A DNA stretch of 64,000 bases from UBA1433 sp964581565 (GCA_964581565.1 CAZOOZ010000001.1:124001-188000), one strand, 5' to 3'; shown: positions 43,161 to 52,669, counted from the first letter of the stretch. A program made the numbers and translations. Notes: generated by a model from the sequence alone, not told the origin.

Positions 43161-43691
43161 TTAAAACCAGTCTTTAATATCGACGCCGTAAGTGTCTTTA
43201 AACCCTTCTACATCGGCTTCGTAATAATTTCTCGCGTTTTCCAGTACCAGTTCGGCATCTATATCCGTGTTATCTGAGAGTATTTTATAACCAAGCAGCT
43301 CATCTTTGGAATAAGAATATGCAAATTCTATTTCGATGCTGTCTTCTTCACTGTAATAATAACATAAAAATATCTTTTGATCAGGCAGAAATGCCGATAC
43401 ATTGAGCTCGGTATTACTGAAATAAATGATAACCAGATATGGATAGGTAAAGGGTTGTATATCTTCCAGTTCTTCAAAATATTGCATGAATGTAGTCATC
43501 TCGGCGTCACTGAGTGCAACGTTTCTGTCGTTATGTGCATAAATAGCATAGCCGCCATCCATGGAATACGTATAATAAAATGCATCATCCTGTAATTGAA
43601 GTCCGTATTCGGTGAGATCCTTTGTTTGACGGCATGATGTGGCAGTAAAAGCGAGTAGAATAAGTAGTATGATTGCCAGTGTTTTTTTCAT
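43161..43691 (-). CDS. Predicted lipoprotein of unknown function
   Basis: This 176-residue protein has a signal peptide and lipobox (FTATSC, Cys at residue 20), so it is anchored outside the membrane. The mature part is acidic and rich in Tyr and Asp, with no motif I recognise. It stands alone between the oxidase-like gene and a divergent ABC exporter; no function can be given. Confidence 0.75.
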   Translation of the reverse strand: MKKTLAIILLILLAFTATSCRQTKDLTEYGLQLQDDAFYYTYSMDGGYAIYAHNDRNVALSDAEMTTFMQYFEELEDIQPFTYPYLVIIYFSNTELNVSAFLPDQKIFLCYYYSEEDSIEIEFAYSYSKDELLGYKILSDNTDIDAELVLENARNYYEADVEGFKDTYGVDIKDWF

Positions 43692-43795
43692 CTTTTAACC
43701 TCATAATTCACAATCATGGTTATTATACCATTATTTATTGCGATCATATAGGCAATTTTTATTTTCTATTCGTATGAAGCAAATTAAATATATGA

Positions 43796-43801
43796 TATAA
43801 T
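43796..43801 (+). promoter_or_regulatory. Extended -10 promoter of ABC exporter genes
   Basis: TGATATAAT, with TATAAT at 43796-43801, lies 27 bases before the ATPase start. The -35 is weak. Confidence 0.5.
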
Positions 43802-43828
43802 AAAGCATAATTATTTTGGAGGCACTTC

Positions 43829-44596
43829 ATGCTTACAGTATGCAATGTTACAAAAAAATACGGTAAATTTGTAGCAAATAATGATGTCAGCTTAACCGTA
43901 GAAGCCGGACAAACCACTATTTTAATCGGCCCGAACGGAGCGGGTAAGACAACGCTGATAAAATGCATCGCCGGTCTTTTGCGCTTTGAAGGGAAAATTG
44001 AAATATGTAATTGGGATAATAAGTCGATTGAAGCAAAAAAAGTATTTGGATATGTTCCGGAAATTCCGGCTGTTTATGATTTGCTCACAGTAGCCGAACA
44101 TATCGAATTTATAGCAAGAGCTTATCAATTAAAAGAATATGAAGAATATGCCGAAGAGCTACTCGAATGCTTTGAGCTTACCGATAAAAAAGACAAACTC
44201 GGAAGAGAGCTTTCAAAAGGCATGCAGCAAAAACTAAGTATTATCTGTGCGCTTCTGCCAAAGCCGAGCGTTGTTGTTTTTGATGAACCGATGGTTGGAC
44301 TGGATCCACATGCAATAAAAGAATTAAAAAAAATATTTGTCACATTAAAAAAAGCCGGCGTATCTGTCCTGATAAGTACACATATGCTTGATAGTATCAA
44401 GGAGTTATGGGATAAGGCCTATATCATGATGGATGGCAAAATCGCTGCTTCAAAAGAGAAAAAAAATAAATCTAAAGATACATTATCCTTAGAAGAGTTG
44501 TTCTTCAATATAACAGAAAATAACAAAACTTTACCTGAAGATGCTTTTGTGCAAAGAGATATAGATGTGCAAAGGGACATAGAAAATGAAAAGTAG
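43829..44596 (+). CDS. ABC exporter ATPase
   Basis: This 255-residue ATPase has Walker A GPNGAGKTT (about 33-41), signature LSKGMQQK (with Lys for the second Gly) and Walker B VVFDEPMVGLDP. LSKGMQQK is typical of ATPases of exporters in the NatA/EcsA group. The C-terminal 25 residues are an acidic/Lys-rich extension. TTGGAGG precedes the start. The permease gene follows after 10 bases. Confidence 0.9.
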   Translation: MLTVCNVTKKYGKFVANNDVSLTVEAGQTTILIGPNGAGKTTLIKCIAGLLRFEGKIEICNWDNKSIEAKKVFGYVPEIPAVYDLLTVAEHIEFIARAYQLKEYEEYAEELLECFELTDKKDKLGRELSKGMQQKLSIICALLPKPSVVVFDEPMVGLDPHAIKELKKIFVTLKKAGVSVLISTHMLDSIKELWDKAYIMMDGKIAASKEKKNKSKDTLSLEELFFNITENNKTLPEDAFVQRDIDVQRDIENEK

Positions 44597-44606
44597 GATT
44601 AAATAA

Positions 44607-46169
44607 ATGAATGCTTTATCGTATTTATTTTTTATAAAACTAAAAAACTATTTTAAAAGCTTTAAGCAAAATATTTCCAGATTAATCGTACTGATAATAT
44701 TTATTGGTCTGATTGTAGTATCTGCTTTTTCGGCAAAAGGAGGCACCAGTGCTTCCAGAGATATAAGCGAGTTATATTCAATCCTTTTTGCACTCTATTT
44801 ATTTGCTTTCATAGCCGGAAGTGTGCAAGGGTTACACTCGGGGGCAACTTTTTACACGCTGTCCGATGTCAATATTTTATTTCTGAGCCCCATCAATTCA
44901 AAACTTATTTTATTATACGGACTTATTAAGCAAATGGGGACATCTTTGCTTATTGGATTGTTTATATTGTTCCAATATTCGTGGCTTCATAATTTATATG
45001 GTATTTCTTTCGCAGATATATTAATCATTTTATTATGCTATGCATTATCAATTTTCGCATCAAATATCACGGCAATGGTGATTTATTCTTTTTCAAACCA
45101 TGATCCGCAAAAACAAAAATTAGTAAGATTTATTTTATATGCTTTTTGCATTGTGATAGGTATCATCATTTTTTTGCCGGCAATAGCTAAAATTCTAACG
45201 GGGAAAAGCATGATCGAGGCATTCGTACTCGCTTCCAGTGCGCCCGTCATTAGCCTTGTGCCGGTTGCGGGATGGTTGCAGGTGCTCACGGCTTCCTGGA
45301 TTATCGGGAATAAAGTTATGTTTATTTTTGCCTTCATTCCCGTTATCATTTATTTATTGATAGCTGTTTGGATTTTTTTCAAACTGCATCCCGATTTTTT
45401 TGAAGAAGTGCTTTTGGCAACTGAAATGAGGCATACGGCCCAAAGCAATGCTATGATGGGCAAGGTTGCCGAAAATACGCCGCAAAAAATAAAATTAAAC
45501 AAAACAGGTATTCATAAAGGGAGCGGTGCGAGTGTATTTTTTTATAAACAAATACTGGAAAATAAACGTTCCCGTGTGATGCTTGTAGATAAAAATTTTC
45601 TTATTTATTTTTTCATAACGCTTATTTTCGCTTTTGCAATGAAAAAAATAGGTATTGTAGCCGTATTTACTTTTTCAGTCTATATGATGATTTTTTCGAC
45701 TGCGCTCAGCAGAGGAATCAAAGAACTTGCTATGCATTATGCGTATTTGATTCCGGTAAAGCCCGCTTTCAAGCTACTTGCTATTTTTATGGAAAGCATT
45801 TTAAAAATGACTGTAGAATCCGCAATTACTTTCTTTGTTATAGGCCTGCTGTACAAGGCATCTGCGAGTGAGATAATTTTATATATTTTTGCACGGATAG
45901 GGTTTGGAATTTTATTCTTAGCCGGAAATATTTTGATGGAAAAAGTACTTAAGGGCTCTATGAGCAAAGTTATAATGATCACATTATATTTCATCATATT
46001 AATTGCGTTAGGACTGCCCGGGGTTCTTCTGGGTATTTTGCTGAGCCATTTGTTGTCGGTTGCCTCGGCGGTATCGTTTATATTTATGATTTCATTTATT
46101 TGGAATATCTTTGTTTCGGTGGCAATCGGGTATTTATGCAGAGATTTGCTGCAATATCCTCATGCGTAA
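44607..46169 (+). CDS. Putative ABC exporter permease
   Basis: This 520-residue integral membrane protein has about 11-12 hydrophobic helices. It resembles the putative ABC-exporter permease family (YthQ-like): an N-terminal set of helices after FFIKLKNYFKSFKQNISRL, and a central cytoplasmic loop (about 265-325) rich in Lys. With the upstream ATPase it forms a two-gene exporter. The substrate is unknown. It converges on the RNase HII-YraN gene with a 19-base gap. Confidence 0.82.
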   Translation: MNALSYLFFIKLKNYFKSFKQNISRLIVLIIFIGLIVVSAFSAKGGTSASRDISELYSILFALYLFAFIAGSVQGLHSGATFYTLSDVNILFLSPINSKLILLYGLIKQMGTSLLIGLFILFQYSWLHNLYGISFADILIILLCYALSIFASNITAMVIYSFSNHDPQKQKLVRFILYAFCIVIGIIIFLPAIAKILTGKSMIEAFVLASSAPVISLVPVAGWLQVLTASWIIGNKVMFIFAFIPVIIYLLIAVWIFFKLHPDFFEEVLLATEMRHTAQSNAMMGKVAENTPQKIKLNKTGIHKGSGASVFFYKQILENKRSRVMLVDKNFLIYFFITLIFAFAMKKIGIVAVFTFSVYMMIFSTALSRGIKELAMHYAYLIPVKPAFKLLAIFMESILKMTVESAITFFVIGLLYKASASEIILYIFARIGFGILFLAGNILMEKVLKGSMSKVIMITLYFIILIALGLPGVLLGILLSHLLSVASAVSFIFMISFIWNIFVSVAIGYLCRDLLQYPHA

Positions 46170-46188
46170 AGAGGCACAAAAAATCTTC

Positions 46189-47319
46189 TTATGCCATCGC
46201 TGTAAAGGCATTGTCGATATGAAGTATTTTATTGTCTTCATAGATTTCAATGATATCGAAGCGAATATCCGTATCCTGAATATGATGTTGCATGATGTAA
46301 TGCAGTGCGGTTTGTGTGATCTTATTTATCTTGGCATAGTTGACCGCCATGGAGCCTGTGCCGTAGTCGGTATTTTTTCTCGTTTTGACTTCGCAAAATA
46401 CCAGATATTCACGATCTTTATAAACAATATCAATCTCACCGTAAGGACTGGCGTAGTTTTTCTCTAGGATGCGATACCCTTTATTTGCGATATATTCACA
46501 AGCCAGCACTTCGCCTGCATTGCCTATAGCTTTTTTGTCTTTTAGTGTAAATATATTTTTAATAAAGCTCTGTCTGTGAATAGTGCAAGGACCGTATTTG
46601 CGGATTGCTTCAATATGTGAGGATGTACCGTAGCCTTTGTTCGCATCAAATTCATACATAGGATATTCAAGAGCATATTGCTTCATCATGTGATCTCTGG
46701 TAACCTTTGCGACAATGCTTGCCGCTGCGACGGAGTAATAATTCTCATCAGCTTTACTTGGTCCCGCCTGTCTGATGGGGCAGGGCAGTAACAGTGCATC
46801 AATGAGCAGTGCATCGGGGTTGATATTTAAGTTTTCAACTGCTTGCATCATTGCTTCTTTGGTTGCATTTAAAATGTTGATTTTATCAATTCTATTATTA
46901 TCGACAAAGCCGATTCCTATGGACATGGCATTTTCATAAATAGTTTGATATAGTTCTTCACGCTTTTTTTCGGTTAGTTTTTTGCTATCGTTTAGATACA
47001 AAACGGGGTTAGTAGCGCTCATTATTGTTGCACATGCCACGACCGGGCCTGCCAGAGGCCCTCTGCCGACTTCATCAATTCCGGCAATGAGAACAGCCTC
47101 GCCGCCAAACAATGAATTTTGCGCAGCAATCATATGGTCTGTTCTTGTAATCTCTTTGTGATGCAGCGTTTCCTGTTTTTGCAATTGAGCTGCAAACGCG
47201 AGCACACTTTTACGATGATCTAAAAGTAAGTCATTATAATAATTCTTATATTCTTTTATATGAATTGTTTTGAAATAATTTTTGATTTCCTGAAGGGAAA
47301 AGTCTTTAAAATTTATCAT
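46189..47319 (-). CDS. rnhB: RNase HII fused to YraN (UPF0102) nuclease-like domain
   Basis: This 376-residue protein joins two genes that are usually separate neighbours. Residues 1-70 are the N-terminal extension common in Firmicutes RNase HII. Residues 75-258 are RNase HII, which cuts RNA/DNA hybrids: AGIDEVGRGPLAGPV holds the first Asp-Glu, LLIDALLLP the third acid and VAKVTRDHMM the fourth. Residues 262-376 are YraN/UPF0102: GNAGEVLACEYIANKGYRIL, then GEIDIV and CEVKTRKN, the D-E-K pattern of restriction-endonuclease-like folds. It ends the ffh-trmD-lepB operon, 5 bases after rbgA. Confidence 0.94.
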   Translation of the reverse strand: MINFKDFSLQEIKNYFKTIHIKEYKNYYNDLLLDHRKSVLAFAAQLQKQETLHHKEITRTDHMIAAQNSLFGGEAVLIAGIDEVGRGPLAGPVVACATIMSATNPVLYLNDSKKLTEKKREELYQTIYENAMSIGIGFVDNNRIDKINILNATKEAMMQAVENLNINPDALLIDALLLPCPIRQAGPSKADENYYSVAAASIVAKVTRDHMMKQYALEYPMYEFDANKGYGTSSHIEAIRKYGPCTIHRQSFIKNIFTLKDKKAIGNAGEVLACEYIANKGYRILEKNYASPYGEIDIVYKDREYLVFCEVKTRKNTDYGTGSMAVNYAKINKITQTALHYIMQHHIQDTDIRFDIIEIYEDNKILHIDNAFTAMA

Positions 47320-47324
47320 TTTTA

Positions 47325-48167
47325 TTATTCCATCGGTTCTATATCATCCGGAGCTTGCAGGCTAATTTTACCGATGACACCGTTTTTAAATTCATCATAA
47401 ATCGTATCGGCGCATCGATTAATATCGACCTCGCCGCCTTTTATAATAAAACCTCTTTTTTTAGCAATCTCAGAGATCATTTCATCACTTGAGCTATGAA
47501 GACTGCTCAGTGCGTAACGTGCTTTTATCAAAGAAGGATAACGCTCTTTCATAAAGTCAAGGATTTCCATGCAGGCAATATATTTATCAAAAATAATATC
47601 TTTGACACAACCTATCGCGACAAGATTAAAAGCATCTGTTTCGTTTTCTATTTTTGGCATCAAAACACCAGGGGTATCCAAAAGATGAAGCCGGTTATTT
47701 ATACGTATCCATTGGTTGCCTCGTGTAATGCCTGGACGGTTACCGGTCTTAGCGCCGGAAGAAAGCGTGAGACTATTAATGAGCATGGATTTGCCGACAT
47801 TGGGCAGACCGATCACCATAGCCCTGACAGCGCGGTTATAGCGTATATTGGTACCTGCATGACTGATCAAAATATTCGACAAGGCTTTGATCCCTTTGCG
47901 TGTAAGAGCATCAGTAAACACAAAAAGTTCATCATTGTTTTTTAAATATTTTTCCCATTTTTTTGAGGTAGCGTCATCGGCAAGAGAAGATTTATTATAG
48001 GCAACAAGCCGTTTTTTTTCACCTAAAATGGATGTCAACTCGCTGTTTCTGCTCGATACAGGGGCTCTCGCATCACATACCTCAATGACAATATCCACAT
48101 TTTTGAGTTGTTCTTTTACAAGACGCATGGCTTTGGCCATATGCCCCGGAAACCATTGAACTTGCAT
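47325..48167 (-). CDS. rbgA: Ribosome biogenesis GTPase RbgA (YlqF)
   Basis: This 280-residue, circularly permuted GTPase acts in late assembly of the 50S subunit. The motif order is permuted as expected: G4 (NKSSLAD, near 58) first, then G1 GLPNVGKSMLIN (near 117), G2 and G3 DTPGV (near 163). The short C-terminal domain contacts the ribosome. It lies between lepB and rnhB, three bases after lepB, in a classical Firmicutes order. Confidence 0.95.
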   Translation of the reverse strand: MQVQWFPGHMAKAMRLVKEQLKNVDIVIEVCDARAPVSSRNSELTSILGEKKRLVAYNKSSLADDATSKKWEKYLKNNDELFVFTDALTRKGIKALSNILISHAGTNIRYNRAVRAMVIGLPNVGKSMLINSLTLSSGAKTGNRPGITRGNQWIRINNRLHLLDTPGVLMPKIENETDAFNLVAIGCVKDIIFDKYIACMEILDFMKERYPSLIKARYALSSLHSSSDEMISEIAKKRGFIIKGGEVDINRCADTIYDEFKNGVIGKISLQAPDDIEPME

Positions 48168-48170
48168 ATT

Positions 48171-48713
48171 TTACTCCGTTACTATGTTGTAAGGCGAATT
48201 GAATTCATTTAGCGGCCATACTCTAAATACGATTTTACCGTCTATATCCTCTTTGGCGATAAAACCCACGGAGGCATAACGACTATCCTGGCTTACCGGG
48301 CGGTTGTCTCCAAGCACAAAATAGCAGCCATCAGGCACGGTAACGGCGCTAAAGTCAGGATAAGTAAGTCCCTGCATCAAATAGGGTTCATCGAGCACAG
48401 CACCATTTCGATATACAGTGTTGTTTTTAATTTCTATCGTATCACCTTCTTTGCCGACAATACGTTTTACATAATCATCAATGCTTTGTGATACATCTAT
48501 GATTATAATATCGCCATACTCAGGCTCTTTAAAGTGATAGGTGATTTTGCTTACCAAAAGTCGATCGCCTTCCTTAAGAGTATTAAGCATACTCGTTCCT
48601 TCAACTTTGGCAAATACAAAAACGAAACTTCTAAGTATAATAGCCAGAATCAATGTAATGACAATGGCTTCAATCCATTCCTGCAATTCGGATTTTTTTC
48701 TTTTTTGTTTCAT
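48171..48713 (-). CDS. lepB: Signal peptidase I
   Basis: This membrane-bound peptidase removes signal peptides from secreted proteins. It has one N-terminal helix (about 13-35) and an outer catalytic domain. The Ser-Lys dyad is S41 in VEGTSML and K83 in YVKRIVG; GDNRPVSQDSR is box E. The start at 48713 (180 residues) is chosen because AAAGG lies before it and the Lys-rich MKQKRKKSE is a typical cytoplasmic tail; the longer frame starts at 48752. Its neighbours are rplS and rbgA. Confidence 0.94.
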   Translation of the reverse strand: MKQKRKKSELQEWIEAIVITLILAIILRSFVFVFAKVEGTSMLNTLKEGDRLLVSKITYHFKEPEYGDIIIIDVSQSIDDYVKRIVGKEGDTIEIKNNTVYRNGAVLDEPYLMQGLTYPDFSAVTVPDGCYFVLGDNRPVSQDSRYASVGFIAKEDIDGKIVFRVWPLNEFNSPYNIVTE

Positions 48714-48837
48714 GAAATAGGCCTTTCTTAAAGTCAAACTATACCTGTTCATTATCGCGCAATATCTTTTTTATTATATATGTTTTAAAACTAAAAAAAA
48801 AGGATTATTGTGTATAAAAATTTTCAATAAAAAAAAT

Positions 48838-48858
48838 AAAATCAGCAATGCTGATTTT
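48838..48858 (-). terminator. Terminator-like hairpin after rplS
   Basis: ATCAGC-AAT-GCTGAT (48841-48855) with flanking AAA/TTT forms a hairpin overlapping the rplS stop. On the minus strand it is followed by a T-rich run, so it can end or reduce transcription between rplS and lepB. Confidence 0.7.
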
Positions 48859-49219
48859 ATTTTGCTGTTTTTCTGTCTATCCTTTTTTCTTTGATTTTAG
48901 CGGCTTTACCTACTCTGTCTCTTAAATAATATAGTTTAGCGCGTCTTACTTTGCCAAGTCTGACCACTTCTATTTTATCGATTCTCGGAGAGTGAACAGG
49001 GAATGTTCTTTCAACACCTACACCGTAAGAGATTTTTCTTACCGTAAATGTTTCGCCAATACCGCCGTTTTGCTTTTTGATTACGATACCCTCGAATATC
49101 TGAATCCTTTCTCTTTTGCCTTCTACAACTTTAACGTGAACTTTAACGGTATCGCCGATATTAAAATCAGAGACGGTGTCTTTTAAATAATCACTTTCAA
49201 TAGCTTTTATGAGGTCCAT
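48857..49219 (-). CDS. rplS: 50S ribosomal protein L19
   Basis: This 120-residue protein lies at the 30S-50S interface. VKVHVKVVEGKRERIQIFEG, GGIGETFTVRKISYGVGVER and LYYLRDRVGKAAKIKE are all typical of L19. Its place after trmD is the standard order. Length and motifs are normal. Confidence 0.98.
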   Translation of the reverse strand: MDLIKAIESDYLKDTVSDFNIGDTVKVHVKVVEGKRERIQIFEGIVIKKQNGGIGETFTVRKISYGVGVERTFPVHSPRIDKIEVVRLGKVRRAKLYYLRDRVGKAAKIKEKRIDRKTAK

Positions 49220-49236
49220 AATTGCTACCTCCTTTC

Positions 49237-49956
49237 TTACTTTTTGTTCATTTTTTGTGTGATTTCTGTCTTTGTCATATATTTTTCATATAGATCTTTT
49301 CGGTGCTTTTTTGTTCTTTGAAGCGAATCATGATGTCGATATTCTTTTATTTTGGCATGATTTCCGCTCAGCAACACACTCGGCACTTCAACGCCTTCAA
49401 AAATTTCGGGCCGTGTATAATGCGCATATTCTAAAAGGCCGTTTTCAAAGCTTTCTTCGCTGCTGCTTTCATCATTTCCAAGTATCCCGCTGCAGTAACG
49501 CATAATACTGTCCATAAATACGATTGAGGCGATTTCTCCGCCTGTAAGCACGTAGTCGCCCACAGATATATATTCGTCAACCACCATATCCAACGCACGC
49601 TGATCGATGCCTTCATAATGACCGCAAAGCAAAATCAGTTCTTTGTAATCAGAATAAGTTTTTGCAATCTCATTATTGAGTGTTTGACCGATAGGGGAGA
49701 AATAAATCACAGGGATATCTCTGCCGTCTTTTGCGGAATTGACGGCATCTACCACAGGTTGCGGTGTGAGAACCATTCCTGCACCGCCGCCATAAGGATA
49801 GTCATCTGTGTTTTTGTGTCTATCTTGCGAATAGGAACGAATATTTATAAAATTTATTTCCGCCATCGAGTTTTTTACAGCACGAGAAATGATGCTGTAA
49901 CTTTTATAGGCTTCAATTATTTCGCTGAATAATCCGACACAAGTAAATTTAATCAT
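49237..49956 (-). CDS. trmD: tRNA (guanine-37-N1)-methyltransferase
   Basis: TrmD methylates G37 next to the anticodon with S-adenosylmethionine, preventing +1 frameshifting. The 239-residue protein has the knotted SPOUT SAM site LLCGHYEGIDQRALD and VGDYVLTGGEIAS, and PYGGGAGMVL. It overlaps the end of rimM by 8 bases and precedes rplS by 17 bases, the standard cluster order. Confidence 0.97.
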   Translation of the reverse strand: MIKFTCVGLFSEIIEAYKSYSIISRAVKNSMAEINFINIRSYSQDRHKNTDDYPYGGGAGMVLTPQPVVDAVNSAKDGRDIPVIYFSPIGQTLNNEIAKTYSDYKELILLCGHYEGIDQRALDMVVDEYISVGDYVLTGGEIASIVFMDSIMRYCSGILGNDESSSEESFENGLLEYAHYTRPEIFEGVEVPSVLLSGNHAKIKEYRHHDSLQRTKKHRKDLYEKYMTKTEITQKMNKK

Positions 49957-50467
49957 AATCTACTCCGCTTGATATATCAACTTTTATCATGCCTTGATCA
50001 ATAAAAACCGATACATTTTTTTTCAGCGCAGGAATCAAATATTTTTTTTTGCCTGTAATAACGATCACGTCAACAGATCCCGTTTGGATAATGTCGCTTA
50101 TTTCACCGATATTGATATTATCTAGATCATAGGCACTCAGCCCGATTAAATCTTCAATAAAATATTCATCGTCATTGAGCGGTACGGCATGTGCTCTGTC
50201 AATATAAAGAAAATTGTTTTTAAGAGTTTCTGCTTCGTTACGGTTATTGAATTCATCAAATTTAATGAAAACAATATTCTCATTCAGCTGAACTTTTTGA
50301 ATCGTTAATTTTTGCGGCATATCACAGTCGTTTAGAAAGACATGTGTTAAATTTTGAAATCTTGTGATGTCATCTGTCAGCGGAATGACTTTAACGGTGC
50401 CTTTGATGCCGTGAGCTGCTGCTATTTTGCCTATTTTCAGATAATTATGCATCGCGGTATTCATCAT
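49949..50467 (-). CDS. rimM: 16S rRNA processing protein RimM
   Basis: RimM assists maturation of the 30S head domain. The 172-residue protein starts with the RimM N-domain (KIGKIAAAHGIKGTVKVIPL) and ends in a PRC-barrel domain (DEYFIEDLIGLSAY to VDVIVITGKKKYLIPALKK). Its ATG overlaps the khpA stop (TAATG). Internal ATG codons within the first six residues are possible alternative starts. Confidence 0.96.
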   Translation of the reverse strand: MMNTAMHNYLKIGKIAAAHGIKGTVKVIPLTDDITRFQNLTHVFLNDCDMPQKLTIQKVQLNENIVFIKFDEFNNRNEAETLKNNFLYIDRAHAVPLNDDEYFIEDLIGLSAYDLDNINIGEISDIIQTGSVDVIVITGKKKYLIPALKKNVSVFIDQGMIKVDISSGVDYD

Positions 50468-50694
50468 TAAATGATTTCTAATTCAACACGGCAATTCTCT
50501 TTGATCGCTGCAGCTTTAAGCACAGTTCGCATAGCATGCGCTACTCTGCCTTGTTTTCCTATGACTTTGCCCATATCTGTGTCTGCGACATGCAATTCAA
50601 GGAATATGGTGTTTCCTTCTTTTCGCTCTGTTACTTCAACTTGTTCCGGGTAATCAACCAGTGACTTTGCTATTGTTTGTATTATTTCTTTCAT
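50467..50694 (-). CDS. khpA: KH-domain RNA-binding protein KhpA
   Basis: This 75-residue protein is a single KH domain (GKVIGKQGRVAHAMRTVLKA carries the GxxG loop). KhpA acts with KhpB in RNA binding and cell-size control in Gram-positives. Its place between rpsP and rimM is typical. It is one of the smallest genes here but is well supported. Confidence 0.95.
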   Translation of the reverse strand: MKEIIQTIAKSLVDYPEQVEVTERKEGNTIFLELHVADTDMGKVIGKQGRVAHAMRTVLKAAAIKENCRVELEII

Positions 50695-50709
50695 AATAAC
50701 CTCGTTATC

Positions 50710-50952
50710 TTAAGAGATAATGCCTTCTTTTTTTAACAGTGATTTCACCGTATCAGTAGGCTGTGCACCATAACTAAGCCATTTTAGTGCCTTTTCTTTA
50801 TCGATCGCAAGATCTTTTTCTCCGACAGGTTTATAGTAGCCTATTTCGTCTATATTTCTGCCGTCTCTGGGTGCTCTAGCATCTGCAACAACAATCCTGT
50901 AAAAGGGTTTTTTCTTTGCGCCCATTCTTTTAAGTCTGATTTTAACTGCCAT
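50710..50952 (-). CDS. rpsP: 30S ribosomal protein S16
   Basis: This 80-residue small-subunit protein starts with VKIRLKRMGAKKKPFYRIVV and ADARAPRDGR, the hallmark of S16, and continues IDEIGYYKP. GAGGAGG lies before its start. It lies 41 bases after ffh. Confidence 0.98.
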   Translation of the reverse strand: MAVKIRLKRMGAKKKPFYRIVVADARAPRDGRNIDEIGYYKPVGEKDLAIDKEKALKWLSYGAQPTDTVKSLLKKEGIIS

Positions 50953-50993
50953 TTTTTCACCTCCTCGAGTTAGATATATATATTTAGAATTTA

Positions 50994-52316
50994 TTACATA
51001 AAAGGAAAGTTGAGTTTTCCTTTTTTGCCTGATTTGCCTGAAAATTGTTTCATTAATTTTTTGCTTTGTTCATATCCGTTGATCAGTTTATTCACGTCAC
51101 TGACATTGGTACCGCTTCCGCTGGCTATTCTTCTTCTTCTGGAAGCATTCAATATAGATGGATTTTGGCGCTCCTTTACTGTCATAGACTGAATAATGGC
51201 TTTTTGATGCAGCAAGTCTTTTTCGTCTATTTTTAATCCTTTGAATTGTTTTGCATTCGGCATCATTTTAAGCATTTCTTCAATGCCGCCCATTTGCTGC
51301 ATTTGCTGGAGCTGCTGCAAAAAATCTTCCAGAGTAAATGCGTTTTTTGCTATTTTGCGGCTTAGCTCTTCTGCCGCCTGTGCATCATATGCTATTTCCG
51401 CTTTTTCAATAAGACCCAAAACATCTCCCATACCGAGAATTCTGCCAACGATTCTATCGGCGTTGAAAATCTCCAAATCGGATATTTTTTCACCTACTCC
51501 GCAAAATTTAATGGGTTTTTGTGTCGTGTGGGTGACAGATAAAGCTGCACCGCCTCGCGTGTCACTGTCAAGCTTTGTGAGTATGATGCCGGTTAGGTTT
51601 AGCGTTTCATCAAATGCTTTTGCAGTGTTCACTGCATCCTGGCCGGTCATAGCGTCAATACACAGTAATATTTCAGTAGGATTTGTAATTTTGGCAATAT
51701 CCGATATTTCAGCCATCATTTCTTCATCAATACTCATTCGTCCCGCTGTATCGACTATCAAAACATCAACGAATTGTTCTTTGGCTGCTTTTAAAGCCGC
51801 TGATACAATTTCCTGAGGTTTGGAATCCGTATAAAAAACGGGGATATCTATTTGAGCTCCGAGTGTTTGCAGTTGTTTTACGGCGGCAGGACGATAGGTG
51901 TCGCAGGCAGCCAGCATCACTTTTTTATTTTGTTTTCTGATGAGATTCGCAAGTTTGGCGGCAGATGTTGTTTTTCCGCTTCCTTGAATACCTGCCATTA
52001 AGATTACGGTAAGGCCGCGGCTGCTGTAATTGAGTTTATTGTCTTGTCCGCTTAATATATCAATCATCTCGTCGCGAACGATTTTTATATATTGCTGGGA
52101 AGGGGTAAGGCTTTTCATTACTTCATCGCCTAAAGCCCTTGCAGATATTTTATCTGTAAATTCTTTTACGACTTTATAGTTCACATCGGCTTCAAGCATA
52201 GCCAGCTTTATTTCTCTGCCGGCTGTCTTGATATCTGCTTCCGTAAGTTTTCCTTTTTTTTTGAGTTTGGAAAGGGAGTCTTGCAGTTTGCTTCCTAAAT
52301 TATCAAACATTGACAT
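50994..52316 (-). CDS. ffh: Signal recognition particle GTPase Ffh
   Basis: Ffh binds signal peptides on nascent membrane proteins and delivers ribosomes to the membrane with FtsY. The 440-residue protein has an N domain, the GTPase domain (GSGKTTSAAKLA, DTYRPAA, DTAGR, TKLDSDTRGG) and a Met-rich M domain (QQLQQMQQMGG to NPSILNASRRRRIASGSG) that binds SRP RNA and signal peptides. The order ylxM-ffh-rpsP is the Firmicutes norm. The SRP RNA gene is not in this window. Confidence 0.98.
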   Translation of the reverse strand: MSMFDNLGSKLQDSLSKLKKKGKLTEADIKTAGREIKLAMLEADVNYKVVKEFTDKISARALGDEVMKSLTPSQQYIKIVRDEMIDILSGQDNKLNYSSRGLTVILMAGIQGSGKTTSAAKLANLIRKQNKKVMLAACDTYRPAAVKQLQTLGAQIDIPVFYTDSKPQEIVSAALKAAKEQFVDVLIVDTAGRMSIDEEMMAEISDIAKITNPTEILLCIDAMTGQDAVNTAKAFDETLNLTGIILTKLDSDTRGGAALSVTHTTQKPIKFCGVGEKISDLEIFNADRIVGRILGMGDVLGLIEKAEIAYDAQAAEELSRKIAKNAFTLEDFLQQLQQMQQMGGIEEMLKMMPNAKQFKGLKIDEKDLLHQKAIIQSMTVKERQNPSILNASRRRRIASGSGTNVSDVNKLINGYEQSKKLMKQFSGKSGKKGKLNFPFM

Positions 52317-52324
52317 CGCCTCCT

Positions 52325-52669
52325 TTATTCATTGATGAATGCATCAAGTAACGTTTCAATATCTTTTATGGTTTTTTTATCTTGCCCATCTGCACAAAGG
52401 GTAGACAAAAGAGCTTTTATTTCACTGATCGAGTTTTCACGCAGGGATTGTTTTTGCAGTAAATGAAGCATATTTTCATATTTGTTCAACAATGCTTCTC
52501 CTTTTTTTATGGTGTCATGCGCCGCTTGCCTTGATATCAAATATAAATCGGCAATCTCGCTCAGCGAATAGTCTTCTTCGTAATATAATTTCAAAATTTC
52601 GCTTTGCTTATCGGTCAACAATATGCCATAATGATCGAGAAGCATTGAAATGCGTACAAACTCTTTCAT
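52325..52669 (-). CDS. ylxM: YlxM/p13-like helix-turn-helix protein
   Basis: This 114-residue protein has a sigma-70 region-4-like helix-turn-helix: LTDKQSEILKLYYEEDYSLS, then EIADLYLISRQAAHDTIKKG (about residues 17-56). Its place just before ffh is diagnostic; the proposed role is in SRP function or its regulation. It is the first gene of the leftward operon. Confidence 0.93.
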   Translation of the reverse strand: MKEFVRISMLLDHYGILLTDKQSEILKLYYEEDYSLSEIADLYLISRQAAHDTIKKGEALLNKYENMLHLLQKQSLRENSISEIKALLSTLCADGQDKKTIKDIETLLDAFINE

